Positions 51,044 to 59,988 of a stretch of 64,000 nucleotides of DNA are shown piece after piece. Origin of the DNA: an uncultured Bacteroides sp. (GTDB lineage Bacteria > Bacteroidota > Bacteroidia > Bacteroidales > UBA932); the NCBI GenBank assembly GCA_900546925.1, contig UREV01000005.1, forward strand, positions 1-64,000. Direction: 5' to 3'. The notes under the pieces are model-generated. The model saw only the letters and a program-made list of their open reading frames with translations, was not told the DNA's origin and did not search any database. The position numbers were made by a program, and so were the translations under genes. Numbering within the stretch: position 1 is the first letter of the stretch; every line of letters begins with the position of its first letter.

Positions 51044-52990
51044 TTAATCACTTAAATGCTGCGAAACCACCTCAGCGAAGTCTTTCACCTTTACAGATGT
51101 ACCCTCTTCACAGGTATTTCCTGCAACTACATCCAAAGCAGGACCGGAGAAGGTCATAAGGCATAGAGGACAAGCAGTTACGATAGTCTGAGGCTTATTC
51201 ACGACAAGGTTCATAAGCGAAGACTCCGTAATCTTGGCCCTGTCACGGGAATCAAGTGTCAAACTTCCGAGACTCCCTCCACAACAGATGCTTTCATCAC
51301 CCTCTTTGGCAGCCTTTACAAGATTACCGACCTGTGAAAGGACATTGCGAGGTTCCTCGTAGACTCCGCATCCGCGTCCGAGTTCGCACGGGTCATGATA
51401 GACGATGCGTTCGTCACACGCTGACAGTTTCAGTCTCCCCTGCTCCACCAGGCGCTTGATATACTGCGTATAGTGCAGAATTTCAATGCCTTTCAAGTCA
51501 TACTCGTCCTTGAAAATCTTATAACAGATAGGACAAGACAGAACCAATGTTTTACATCCTGAGTCCAGAATCATTTTTCGGTTCGCCGCTATGGTTTCAC
51601 GTGCAGCAGATGTCTTGCCTGCCAGCATAAGAGGACGTCCGCAACAGATACCGCCGTCACGGTCAGCGAAAACATAATCCACAGATGCTGCTTTGAATAC
51701 TTTCTCTACAGACTTGATGATTCTTGGAGTAAGATGTGACATGCAGCCTGCGAAATACATCACCTCAGGAGCTGGAGGGGCAGCATTGACCTCAACAGCA
51801 TTGACCCCGACATTGACCTTAACCGCGGGCTCGCAACGCTGGAGGTACGAATAATTGTAGGCGAGCGAATCGTTGACGGTGGCTCGCTGAGCGCGGCGAA
51901 GAGCTGGGGCGTCGACTCCGACCGGGCAGAGGGCGTGGCACTTGTCGCACATCAGGCACTTGTCCGCTATCGCATTGATTTTCTTCTCGTTGTGACGACG
52001 CAGGAAGCGGATGAAATATACCGACGAGTACTTCAGATTCTTCTTCTGGACATTCATCGGGCACGCGTCCAGACAGAGTCCGCAACTCGAGCAGGCATAG
52101 ATTTCAGCCTCGGCGACACCCTTGCGCGGATGGCTCGGCTGGATACCGGCATTGCGCAACAATATCCAGAGCACCTCAGTGAGAATGTGCATGTAACGGC
52201 TGAACGGCATCGCTGCGAAGAACAGACCCAGGCAGATGGAGTACATCCACCATACCGGCATGAAATACAGCTTGTTACCGAAAATCAGGTGCCAGAGATG
52301 GTTCACAGGGACTGTAAGGAAGCTACCGCCACTGAGGTCGGCCGTGAAGCTTTCCGCCAGAAGTCTGAGAGGGAAAATCATCCAGAGGCTGTACAGGGCC
52401 ACGCGGTCAGCGAAAGACGGTTTCGTGGTGTGCCTCATGCCTAAGATGATGGATCTGAATCTCTTGAAGATGGCCAGGCCGACGCCGGAAAGGACGTAAA
52501 GCAGGAAGAAGTCCATCAGGAAAAAGAAGAACCATCCCCTCAACGTCTCGTGTCCCGGGTTAATCCAGACGAAGAATCGGTAGAAAATCGGATAGAAGAG
52601 ACCGCCTTCCGTCCATGCAAGGTGCTTAGGGACGAACAGGGCGACTTCGAGGTGTCCCAGGACGATGAGCATGAACCATCCGAAGGCTATCGCCGAGTGC
52701 ATGTAACCGAGCAACGGCTTGCGTTTCCAGATTTTTGTATGGAAAAGACAGTCGCAAAACAGGTCTTTGATATTTTTTAGCGCAATTTTCGGGATGAAGA
52801 ATGACTTCCAGAGCTTATGTCTGTCCTTTGCAGGAATCTTGGCCAGAAGTCTTATCAGTCCGACGGTCAGCCAGATCAGCATGAAACTGATACCGACAAC
52901 GAACGGAATCACGAAATTACTGTAGCCGGAAGGGATTCTGTCGATGACTTCCGGCGCTGTCTGAAGCGGCAATATATATAATGGTGTCAT
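51044..52990 (-). CDS. Membrane-bound Hdr-like Fe-S protein (cytochrome b-like domain plus HdrB/D domain)
   Basis: 648 residues. The N-terminal 260 or so residues contain about five membrane helices with several His (LGYMHSAIAFGWFML, VNHLWHLIFGN) that could bind heme b, as in HdrE/DsrM. Then two 4Fe-4S motifs (CSSCGLCLDACP, CLMCDKCHALCP) and two CCG domains (GICCGRPLM, SICCGGSLG) like HdrD/DsrK/GlpC. It probably exchanges electrons with quinone for the soluble Hdr subunits encoded upstream. Between the ferredoxin and CCG parts is a Val-Asn-rich linker (VKVNVGVNAVEVNA) encoded by three copies of the frequent word GTCAATG. It overlaps the upstream gene by 4 bases. Confidence 0.88.
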   Translation of the reverse strand: MTPLYILPLQTAPEVIDRIPSGYSNFVIPFVVGISFMLIWLTVGLIRLLAKIPAKDRHKLWKSFFIPKIALKNIKDLFCDCLFHTKIWKRKPLLGYMHSAIAFGWFMLIVLGHLEVALFVPKHLAWTEGGLFYPIFYRFFVWINPGHETLRGWFFFFLMDFFLLYVLSGVGLAIFKRFRSIILGMRHTTKPSFADRVALYSLWMIFPLRLLAESFTADLSGGSFLTVPVNHLWHLIFGNKLYFMPVWWMYSICLGLFFAAMPFSRYMHILTEVLWILLRNAGIQPSHPRKGVAEAEIYACSSCGLCLDACPMNVQKKNLKYSSVYFIRFLRRHNEKKINAIADKCLMCDKCHALCPVGVDAPALRRAQRATVNDSLAYNYSYLQRCEPAVKVNVGVNAVEVNAAPPAPEVMYFAGCMSHLTPRIIKSVEKVFKAASVDYVFADRDGGICCGRPLMLAGKTSAARETIAANRKMILDSGCKTLVLSCPICYKIFKDEYDLKGIEILHYTQYIKRLVEQGRLKLSACDERIVYHDPCELGRGCGVYEEPRNVLSQVGNLVKAAKEGDESICCGGSLGSLTLDSRDRAKITESSLMNLVVNKPQTIVTACPLCLMTFSGPALDVVAGNTCEEGTSVKVKDFAEVVSQHLSD

Positions 52991-53316
52991 TTCGTTCCGT
53001 AGATTTTAGCGATGGACAGGATAAGATGACGAGTGTTTATGCCACGCGGACAGACCAATGTGCATTTTCCGCACAGCTGGCAGGACTGCAAAAGTTCCAG
53101 AGCCTTGTCCGGATGAGCATTATGAAGTTCCTCAATGGCTTCCCTGACGCTTGTGTGCACGAATTTTCCGGCCGTGCAGACAGCTGTGCAACTTCCGCAG
53201 GCCATACATTTACGGACGTCAGGCTCGATCGCAGCCAATTCTTCGAACTTCTTCTTATCGAACAAGTCCAGATTTATTCTGGAGCTTGGAACTAGACCAA
53301 AACCGAAATCTACCAT
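52987..53316 (-). CDS. hdrC: HdrC-like 4Fe-4S protein
   Basis: 109 residues with two 4Fe-4S motifs (CMACGSCTAVCTAGK and CQLCGKCTLVCPRG). It is the small ferredoxin-like subunit that carries electrons between HdrA and HdrB-type subunits. In the first motif the last Cys is followed by Thr rather than Pro. It overlaps hdrA by 7 bases and the membrane subunit by 4, showing tight translational coupling. It is the second hdrC-type gene of the operon. Confidence 0.88.
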   Translation of the reverse strand: MVDFGFGLVPSSRINLDLFDKKKFEELAAIEPDVRKCMACGSCTAVCTAGKFVHTSVREAIEELHNAHPDKALELLQSCQLCGKCTLVCPRGINTRHLILSIAKIYGTK

Positions 53317-54371
53317 CTTTCTCTAAGCAAAGTCTTGTAATTTTTAACATCAGGGAATATGCCGGACAAATATTTGTCTATATCAATGACAGCAGCCCTG
53401 GCCTCTGCAATGGTTTCGGGCAATGTCTTCGGGCCTGTAGAGGCTCCGGCGAGGAAAACTCCGGGGAGTCCGCTGCGCTGTCCTGACAAGATACTGTCAC
53501 GGACTGCGAAGAATCCGTCTTCCTCCATCGGCATTTCCAACAGTTTCCCTACTCTCTTTCCTGCAGCTGAAGGTCTCATTCCGGCCATCAGTACAAGCAA
53601 GTCCAGAGTTACTTTCAATGGCTTTCCAGCCACGGTATCTTCGGCTTTTACCAGGAGGCTACCGTCCACAGTTTCAGATACTTCTGCTACTCGGCCACGG
53701 ATAAAGCGAACGTTGTAATCTTTCTGCGCGCTGAGATATAAATCTTCATAATGACGGCCGAACATTCTCAAGTCCATGTAGAAGCAATATACCTGGGCGT
53801 CCGGGAATGCCTGTTTAATCTCGCATGCCTGTTTCACAGCCGTGGCGCAGCAGACTTTGGAGCATGAACGGCAGCCGGATTTCTCGTCACGTGAGCCGAC
53901 ACAATGCACGAATCCGATTCTTTTCGGCTTGTCGATTCTGTTGTCGGAATCCGGACCGGCATTGAACCAAGCCTCCAAATCGGCATTGGTAATGACACGG
54001 TCATAAATTCCATAGCCGTACTCTTCTTTCTTTTCGGCCTGGAAAAGGTCGAATCCGCTGGCTACCAGTACGGCATCTGCGAGTACTGTGATACCGTTGG
54101 AAAGTATGACGTTGTAAGATTTATCCAGGCGGTTTATGGAACGTACGTCGGTATCAGTGAAGCACTTGACTCCGTCCATCTGCGCAAGCAGGCCCTTGAG
54201 TTTCTCCTTGGCAGAGACGCCGTCAGGGAACAGTCTGTCCCAAGATGCCAGATGGCCGCCAAGTGTGGTCGATTTTTCTATCAATATGACATTATACCCC
54301 AACCTCTGAAGTCCCGATGCCGCTTCCAGGCCCGCAGGCCCTCCACCTATAATAAGTATATTATTTTTCAT
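53310..54371 (-). CDS. hdrA: HdrA-like FAD-dependent subunit
   Basis: 353 residues. N-terminal FAD-binding IIGGGPAGLEAASGLQRLGY, and the HdrA-type Cys cluster CVGSRDEKSGCRSCSKVCC near residue 165. Then YCFYMDLRMFGRHYEDLY and the C-terminal FAD segment GVFLAGASTGPKTLPETIAEARAA. It lacks the extra C-terminal ferredoxin domains of methanogen HdrA, so it is the short form found in QmoA and sulfur-oxidising Hdr-like complexes. It distributes electrons from a soluble donor between the HdrBC pairs. No FlxABCD or MvhD genes adjoin. Confidence 0.88.
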   Translation of the reverse strand: MKNNILIIGGGPAGLEAASGLQRLGYNVILIEKSTTLGGHLASWDRLFPDGVSAKEKLKGLLAQMDGVKCFTDTDVRSINRLDKSYNVILSNGITVLADAVLVASGFDLFQAEKKEEYGYGIYDRVITNADLEAWFNAGPDSDNRIDKPKRIGFVHCVGSRDEKSGCRSCSKVCCATAVKQACEIKQAFPDAQVYCFYMDLRMFGRHYEDLYLSAQKDYNVRFIRGRVAEVSETVDGSLLVKAEDTVAGKPLKVTLDLLVLMAGMRPSAAGKRVGKLLEMPMEEDGFFAVRDSILSGQRSGLPGVFLAGASTGPKTLPETIAEARAAVIDIDKYLSGIFPDVKNYKTLLRERW

Positions 54372-54386
54372 AACTCTATTCCGTAA

Positions 54387-55451
54387 CTATTTCAAACACA
54401 TGCAGGACTCAGGCTGTCCGATATCTTTGCCATTCTTTCCGAGGAATTTGCGTGCAGGGTCATATTCGATGCCCATTTTGTCCAGGAGCGGTTCCGGACC
54501 GACCTGGTGTGTCTGGAGGCCCAAATCCCATGGGTCATATCCGAGCACAAGTCCGGCTACTTCCTCGTATGTGAGGACTGGAATGCCATGGCCGTTCTCT
54601 CCGTAGGTCTTGCCGGTGGATTCAGCGATGACGTACTGCCATCTGTCGAGGAAGTAAGGGCATCCTGGACAGTTGGTTATAATGAGGTCAGGCTGATAAG
54701 GTTCCATGCTCTCGAATTTTTTGTGTGTATTGGACAATGAATATCCCCTGTTTCCTTTCACGAGGTACTGACGGAAGCCGAAGCCGCAGCAATGACGTCT
54801 TTCAGGATAGTCAATGATTTCGCCACCCCATGCTTCTATCATTCCCACGAGGACGTAAGGGTATTCAGCTCCGCCTACTCCTTTGGAAGGGAACATTTTG
54901 GAATAATGGCAGCCGATGTGTTCCACGACACGTAGAGGGCGGCCTGTATGGACATTGACAAGCTTATGCTTAGCCTGCGCAGCGATGAGGTTGCGGTATT
55001 TGTAGATCAGGTCGCTGGCATGGACGAGGACTTTCGGTTTGGCGAATTCGAGTTTGCAGGTTTTCCAGAGGTTCTCTCTTACCTTTGCCTCCAGCTCAGG
55101 GAATTCTCGCCAGGTTTCCATGGTCTCGCAGTAGAGGCCGAACGAGGTGATGCAAGAGCAGACGTAGTTCTCGTAGCCGTATTTCGCCATCAATGCGAAC
55201 TGACGTGCAATGATCGTCATCGCGGTTTCCTGCGGAATGGTATCTGAGTGATAGGCAATGCCGCCGCACGTCGTGTGGTGTTCGGTTTCGAATATGTCTT
55301 TACCTAACTCTTCTCTTGTTATTTTCAGAAATGCGGCTTCGGAAGCCGGAAAAAAGCTCTGTCTGATGCAGCTTCGGACGTAGAAATAGTGGTCGTCCGG
55401 TATGTCTTTCTGGTAGTCCGACCAGATCTTTTGTTTTCCTTCGTAAATCAT
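54387..55451 (-). CDS. hdrB: HdrB-like subunit with CCG domains
   Basis: 354 residues with Cys-rich CCG-type features: TTCGGIAYHSD in the first half, then IGCHYSKMFP, RRHCCGFGFRQY and NCPGCPYFLD. In methanogens such domains bind noncubane 4Fe-4S clusters that reduce disulfide; the native substrate here is unknown. It is longer than methanogen HdrB (about 300). It ends 15 bases before hdrA and begins 6 bases after the first hdrC-like gene. Confidence 0.86.
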   Translation of the reverse strand: MIYEGKQKIWSDYQKDIPDDHYFYVRSCIRQSFFPASEAAFLKITREELGKDIFETEHHTTCGGIAYHSDTIPQETAMTIIARQFALMAKYGYENYVCSCITSFGLYCETMETWREFPELEAKVRENLWKTCKLEFAKPKVLVHASDLIYKYRNLIAAQAKHKLVNVHTGRPLRVVEHIGCHYSKMFPSKGVGGAEYPYVLVGMIEAWGGEIIDYPERRHCCGFGFRQYLVKGNRGYSLSNTHKKFESMEPYQPDLIITNCPGCPYFLDRWQYVIAESTGKTYGENGHGIPVLTYEEVAGLVLGYDPWDLGLQTHQVGPEPLLDKMGIEYDPARKFLGKNGKDIGQPESCMCLK

Positions 55452-55457
55452 TAAGGA

Positions 55458-56153
55458 CTATCGGTTTAAGTGTTTCGGATCGCTATCCGTATATATTTTT
55501 TGCATGAATTCTTCTTCGGTAAGCCCCATCTCGGCAGCTTTTTTAAGTCCGGCAGCACGTACTTTTTCTATTCTTTCTGTAGCGCCGGTCTCATCGAAGA
55601 TTCGTTTGAGTTCGTCGAGGTCTTCCTGCGGTATGCGCCTCATGGCTCCCGGACCTTCTCCGTCCAGGTTTCCGCCGAGTCTTTCGAATACGTCATCCAA
55701 ATGTTTTTCTTCCCATTCCCAGACTTTTCCTGCTTCAGGGTGTGCCGCATAATCGAAACGGCGCGGATATACGCAGTAGCCGTAATCCAAGATATTGGAG
55801 CAGAGGTCCTTAGTAAGTAGGCACTGCTGGCGTCCTTTTTCGGATTCCACGAAGTAGCCCAATTCGATGGACAGGTTTCGCAATGCCATGACTATCAGGC
55901 CCGGAGCGTTTTTACGCGGACATCTCGTCACACAACTCATGCATTCTCCGCAATACCATATGGTTTCGCTCTTGAGTAATTTTTCGATTTCGTCGTCGTC
56001 CTTGCTCTGGACGATATCCACTATTTTACGTGGATCATATCGATAGAACTCCGCCGCAGGACAGACGGCCGTGCAGGTACCGCAGTTGATACATGCGTTC
56101 AGGCCTTCCTTCAAGCGGTAGTCCTTCATCAGTTGATCATATAATTTTCCCAT
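55458..56153 (-). CDS. hdrC: HdrC-like iron-sulfur protein, operon head
   Basis: 231 residues with two 4Fe-4S motifs in the N-terminal part (CINCGTCTAVCP at 21-32 and CGECMSCVTRCP near 69-80) and a long C-terminal helical extension rich in Glu/Arg that is not in methanogen HdrC. It is the first gene of the five-gene Hdr-like operon. No TAnnTTTG box was found upstream. Confidence 0.85.
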   Translation of the reverse strand: MGKLYDQLMKDYRLKEGLNACINCGTCTAVCPAAEFYRYDPRKIVDIVQSKDDDEIEKLLKSETIWYCGECMSCVTRCPRKNAPGLIVMALRNLSIELGYFVESEKGRQQCLLTKDLCSNILDYGYCVYPRRFDYAAHPEAGKVWEWEEKHLDDVFERLGGNLDGEGPGAMRRIPQEDLDELKRIFDETGATERIEKVRAAGLKKAAEMGLTEEEFMQKIYTDSDPKHLNR

Positions 56154-56241
56154 TCGATTGTTGTCTGAGATATTTTTAACCAGCCTCAGCTTATGAGGGC
56201 ACTTTTCGCCACGCGCCGACTTTTAATCTGAGGACGTTACT

Positions 56242-56805
56242 TTATTTCAACTTTTTTGCCATTTTGTAGAAAGGCTCGCCGAAGAACATTACTTCGCTCT
56301 CTATCACGAAGCCGACGGAGCCGTACAGTTTATGGAGCCATGGTTTCACGATGTCGACCAGTAGCGTGACTCTCGTAAAGCCTTTGGACTTTATTTCTTC
56401 GAAGCCGTTTTCAATAAGGATTTTTCCGATGCTCCTTCCGCGGAATTCCGGCAATACATAGAGCGAATCCATGTAGTATTCTCCGGGTCCTGTCTCTGTT
56501 CCGGGATTTAATTTCTCTTTTCCCATGGCTTTCGCCACAAGAGAGAATGTCCTGTTGGCCATATCGTTATAGTCCGCCCCGTCATAAGAGATGAGCACTC
56601 CTGCCGGCCGCCCGTCGCAAAGCGCGATATCCGTATTATTATAACTATAAAGTGTATCTTCCATTCCGCAGATATCTGTCAATGCTTTCATGAGCAATGG
56701 GGAAACGTCTTTAATTCCCATGGCTTCGAACACCGCCTTGGCAATCACCTCAGCATCCCCCGGAAGCCCTTTCCGAATCTCAACTTTATTCATTTTTTCC
56801 TCCAT
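56242..56805 (-). CDS. GNAT-family N-acetyltransferase
   Basis: About 187 residues from MEEKMNKVEIR; MNKVEIRKG at 56793 is an equal alternative. The acetyl-CoA-binding motif A is visible in YVLPEFRGRSIGKILIENGFEE, and the C-terminal KLYGSVGFVIE fits motif B. Substrate unknown. It lies 88 bases before the Hdr operon on the same strand, and reads away from the tRNA-Ala promoter. Confidence 0.85.
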   Translation of the reverse strand: MEEKMNKVEIRKGLPGDAEVIAKAVFEAMGIKDVSPLLMKALTDICGMEDTLYSYNNTDIALCDGRPAGVLISYDGADYNDMANRTFSLVAKAMGKEKLNPGTETGPGEYYMDSLYVLPEFRGRSIGKILIENGFEEIKSKGFTRVTLLVDIVKPWLHKLYGSVGFVIESEVMFFGEPFYKMAKKLK

Positions 56806-56840
56806 AGTTCTAAAAATTTTATAGAAAATTAACGAAATTC

Positions 56841-56871
56841 TTTGCAATTTAAAAAAAAGTATCTACATTTG
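56841..56871 (+). promoter_or_regulatory. Promoter of tRNA-Ala
   Basis: TTTG (56841-56844), 19-base spacer, TACATTTG (56864-56871), 11 bases before the tRNA: a full-consensus Bacteroidota promoter and a good internal reference for this genome. Confidence 0.8.
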
Positions 56872-56882
56872 CAAGCGCAAAC

Positions 56883-56956
56883 GGGGATATAGCTCAGTTG
56901 GCTAGAGCATCTGCTTTGCAAGCAGAGGGTCGTCGGTTCGACTCCGTCTATCTCCA
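56883..56956 (+). tRNA. tRNA-Ala (anticodon TGC)
   Basis: Cloverleaf with acceptor GGGGATA/TATCTCC, D arm AGCTCAGTTGGCTAGAGC, anticodon stem TCTGC/GCAGA around TTTGCAA (anticodon TGC) and T arm GTCGGTTCGACTCCG-like. Discriminator A; CCA not encoded. It is outside any rRNA operon and followed at once by a terminator. Confidence 0.95.
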
Positions 56957-56962
56957 CTTAAG

Positions 56963-56995
56963 GTCTCTGAATTCATTTTCAGAGACTTTTTTTTT
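56963..56995 (+). terminator. Terminator of tRNA-Ala
   Basis: Stem GTCTCTGA/TCAGAGAC followed by nine T, seven bases after the tRNA discriminator. Confidence 0.9.
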
Positions 56996-57079
56996 ATTCT
57001 GTATGTTCTTTTCGGAACATTTTCTGTACCTTATTATCTATCTGCCGCCCAATCGCTAACCCAACTCGAAAAAAATGAG

Positions 57080-57087
57080 TATATTTG
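57080..57087 (+). promoter_or_regulatory. -7 box of lipid/polyene operon
   Basis: TATATTTG matches TAnnTTTG, 39 bases before the acyltransferase ATG at 57127. No -33 TTTG at the correct distance. Confidence 0.45.
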
Positions 57088-57126
57088 CGAGTTATTATTT
57101 ATACTTAGTAATTAGTTAGTTGGATT

Positions 57127-58476
57127 ATGTCGAAGGCAAAGGTGCCTGCACTTTATAGCGGATTTAAATCATACGTCAGATTTCTGACTGAAAAGATATA
57201 TTATAGAAAAGTCTATTACCTAAACACTGAGAATGTTCCGGAAGACGGAACACCATTGCTCGTCGTTTCTGACCACCAGAACAGTCTTAATGACGCTTTG
57301 GGTATTCTCATGTCCATCAGGGATCGCGTCGTGCATGTAATTGTTCGTGCAGACGTATTCGCATTGAGCCCGATTGCTGACAAATTCCTCAGGTCTATCG
57401 GTCTTCTTCCTGCATTTAGGCTCAACTGGGAAGGTGAGGCGGCATTGAAAAATAATGGTGCTACATTCAGAGACTCTGAGAAATCTCTTCTCGACGGCAG
57501 TACGGTCGCGATTTATCCGGAAGCAGGCCATCAGGACAGACATTGGCTCGGAACCTTCTCCTATGGTTACACGAAGATGGCATTCGAAGCAGCAGAAATG
57601 GGTAATTTCGAGAAAGAAATCTTCATCTTGCCGAGCTGTAACCATTATTCTGAATATGCCGGTCTAAGAAATGAAATGCTCATCAAATATGGCACTCCTA
57701 TTTCGTTGAAGCCATATTATGAACTCTATAAAACAAAGCCGAGAACAGCACAGCGTGAAGTGAACACGTTGGTACGTGAACAGATCAACTCGCTGATGCT
57801 CAATATCCAAGATACTGAGAATTACGATGCTATAGATGCTATCCGTCAGGGTGAATATGGCATTATTTACGCCAAGAACCAAAATATGGATCCGACACAG
57901 TTACCGCAGAAGCTTGTTGCTGACAAGAAACTCGTGGCTGCTCTGGATGCTGCAAAGGAAAGCAATCCTTCGATGGTGCAGTCTGTTTATGAAAGTGCCC
58001 GTGCGGTATATGGAGAGTTGAAGAAAAAAGGAATCGACGAATCGGCATTGACCCAAACCCCTGGGGTGGGAAACTTGCTGGTGCAGATAGCGGTGGTGGC
58101 CTTCCTTTTCCCGCTGGCGGTCTTCTCATTGTGGCCGGCCCTCCCGGCGTGGTTCATTCCTAAGTACTTCTCTGACAAGGCTGAAGACAAGATGTTTCAT
58201 GGCACATTCCTCATCGCGTTGAATGCGCTCCTCATCTTCCCGGTATTCGGTCTGTTGACATTTTTCGTGACTTGGGTGAAGACAAGTTTGTTGGCGGGAC
58301 TCATTTATGTAGCCCTGTTCCCTGCGCTCTGCTTGTTCGAATGGGCTTATGTGGGATGGATTAAGGATATCATCCACGGTTTCAACGCGATACGTGCAGA
58401 GAAATCCGGCGTTCTCGGACGCTTGAGAGACAGTAGAAAACAACTGTTCAGAGACATTGACAATATTGTAAAATAG
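57127..58476 (+). CDS. PlsC-type acyltransferase with C-terminal membrane helices
   Basis: 449 residues. N-terminal PlsC-like domain: acyltransferase motif I as DHQNSLND (His-x4-Asp), and YPEAGHQ in place of FPEGTRS. The C-terminal 150 residues contain three hydrophobic helices (QIAVVAFLFPLAVFSLW, ALLIFPVFGLLTFFVTW, LIYVALFPALCLFEWAY). It probably transfers an acyl group to a glycerol-phosphate-like or other lipid acceptor at the inner membrane. It is first in an operon with ketosynthase, ACP, dehydratase, thioesterase and exporter, where acyltransferases are known to anchor the polyene chain. Confidence 0.85.
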   Translation: MSKAKVPALYSGFKSYVRFLTEKIYYRKVYYLNTENVPEDGTPLLVVSDHQNSLNDALGILMSIRDRVVHVIVRADVFALSPIADKFLRSIGLLPAFRLNWEGEAALKNNGATFRDSEKSLLDGSTVAIYPEAGHQDRHWLGTFSYGYTKMAFEAAEMGNFEKEIFILPSCNHYSEYAGLRNEMLIKYGTPISLKPYYELYKTKPRTAQREVNTLVREQINSLMLNIQDTENYDAIDAIRQGEYGIIYAKNQNMDPTQLPQKLVADKKLVAALDAAKESNPSMVQSVYESARAVYGELKKKGIDESALTQTPGVGNLLVQIAVVAFLFPLAVFSLWPALPAWFIPKYFSDKAEDKMFHGTFLIALNALLIFPVFGLLTFFVTWVKTSLLAGLIYVALFPALCLFEWAYVGWIKDIIHGFNAIRAEKSGVLGRLRDSRKQLFRDIDNIVK

Positions 58477-58492
58477 AAAATACACATTTGAA

Positions 58493-59719
58493 ATGGAACA
58501 ACATAGAGTAGTGATTACCGGAATGGGCATATATTCATGCCTCGGAAACACATTGGATGAAGTCCGCGACTCCCTTTACAATGGCAAGTCCGGCATTATT
58601 TTCGACCCTGAGCGCAAGGCGATGGGATTCCGTTCTGCATTGACAGCCAAGCTGGTAGAACCGGATCTGAAGAAGGAACTCCCGAGAGCACAGCGCGTTT
58701 TCATGCCTGAGCAGGCCAAATATGCATATTGCGCTACCAGAGATGCTCTCAGGCAGGCAGGTATCGACCAGGATTATCTGAATACCCACGAGGTCGGCCT
58801 CCTTTACGGAAATGACAGTTCTACCGTTCCTGTTGTGAATGCTGTGGATATCATGCGAGAGAAGAAGGACACCACATTGTGCGGTTCAGGAGCCATTTTC
58901 CAGTCCATGAACAGTACGGTCACCATGAACCTCGGCTGCATATTTAAGCTTAAAGGTATAAACCTTACAGTATCAGGAGCTTGCGCCAGCGGTTCACATG
59001 CTATAGGTCTCGGTGCGCTCCTTATCCAGAACGGCCTTCAGGACATGGTAGTCTGCGGTGGAGCTCAGGAAGTAAATCCTTGGTCAGTAGGTTCTTTCGA
59101 CGGAATCTCAGCTTTCTCCACACGTGAGAACGAGCCTGAGAAAGCTAGCCGTCCATTCGACCGCGACCGTGACGGCCTCGTTCCGGGCGGCGGTGCAGCT
59201 ACGGTAATCATCGAGAGTTATGAGTCAGCTGTCCGCAGGGGCGCTCCGATCATCGCTGAAGTCCTCGGCTACGGCTTCTCCAGCAACGGCGACCACATTT
59301 CCTCACCTAACGTCGAGGGCCCGAGCCGCTCGCTCGAAATGGCTATCCGCCGCGCAGGAATCAGGAAGGAAGAGATCGGTTATATCAATGCCCATGCGAC
59401 ATCGACCCATGTCGGTGACACTAACGAGGCCAAGGCTATTTTCAATGTCTTCGGTGACCAGAAAGTGGAAGTGACCAGTACCAAGTCACAGACCGGACAT
59501 GAGATGTGGATGGCAGGTGCCAGCGAGGTGATTTACTCTATCCTTATGATGAAGAATGACTTCATCGCTGCGAACTTGAACTTCGAAAACCCTGATGAGG
59601 ATTCAGCTAAACTTATTATTCCTTCAGTGAGGTTGCAGAAGCATTTCGATACATTCCTCTCGAACTCATTCGGATTCGGTGGAACTAATTCGACATTGAT
59701 TATCAGAGATATACGATAA
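58493..59719 (+). CDS. Beta-ketoacyl-ACP synthase (KAS II/FabF-like)
   Basis: 408 residues with an intact Cys-His-His triad: Cys near 164 in SGACASGSHA, His in NAHATSTHVGD, His in KSQTGHEMWMAGA. Other signatures: PFDRDRDGLVPGGGA, FGFGGTNSTL. It condenses malonyl-ACP with a growing acyl chain. Location between an acyltransferase and an ACP gene points to a dedicated polyene or special lipid pathway rather than primary FabF. 16 bases after the acyltransferase gene. Confidence 0.92.
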   Translation: MEQHRVVITGMGIYSCLGNTLDEVRDSLYNGKSGIIFDPERKAMGFRSALTAKLVEPDLKKELPRAQRVFMPEQAKYAYCATRDALRQAGIDQDYLNTHEVGLLYGNDSSTVPVVNAVDIMREKKDTTLCGSGAIFQSMNSTVTMNLGCIFKLKGINLTVSGACASGSHAIGLGALLIQNGLQDMVVCGGAQEVNPWSVGSFDGISAFSTRENEPEKASRPFDRDRDGLVPGGGAATVIIESYESAVRRGAPIIAEVLGYGFSSNGDHISSPNVEGPSRSLEMAIRRAGIRKEEIGYINAHATSTHVGDTNEAKAIFNVFGDQKVEVTSTKSQTGHEMWMAGASEVIYSILMMKNDFIAANLNFENPDEDSAKLIIPSVRLQKHFDTFLSNSFGFGGTNSTLIIRDIR

Positions 59720-59736
59720 ATAAATTTAATAATATT

Positions 59737-59979
59737 ATGGAAAAACAGGAACTAATCGAAAAAATCAACTCAGCTCTTGCCGATGAGTTCGAGGTGGAGG
59801 AGTCAGTTATCACTCCTGAGGCACCTATCAAGGAGACACTTGAACTTGACAGTCTTAGCCTTGTGGACCTCGTAGCCCTTATCGAGTCTAATTTCGGAAT
59901 CAAGATTGCCGGTTCAGAAGTGTCTAATATCAAGACATTCGCATCTCTATACGATTTCGTTTTCGATAGAATGAAGTAA
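59737..59979 (+). CDS. Acyl carrier protein
   Basis: 80 residues, acidic, with the phosphopantetheine-accepting Ser39 in ELDSLSLVD. DSLS departs slightly from the DSLD/DSLT of housekeeping AcpP, as in secondary-metabolism ACPs. 17 bases after the ketosynthase gene; a strong terminator-like hairpin follows. Confidence 0.93.
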   Translation: MEKQELIEKINSALADEFEVEESVITPEAPIKETLELDSLSLVDLVALIESNFGIKIAGSEVSNIKTFASLYDFVFDRMK

Positions 59980-59988
59980 AAAACTTAT

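Noticed and set aside
51044..56153. Reading the Hdr genes as methanogenic heterodisulfide reductase
   Set aside because: All other genes are bacterial, HdrA is the short form, and no methanogenesis or F420 genes are present.
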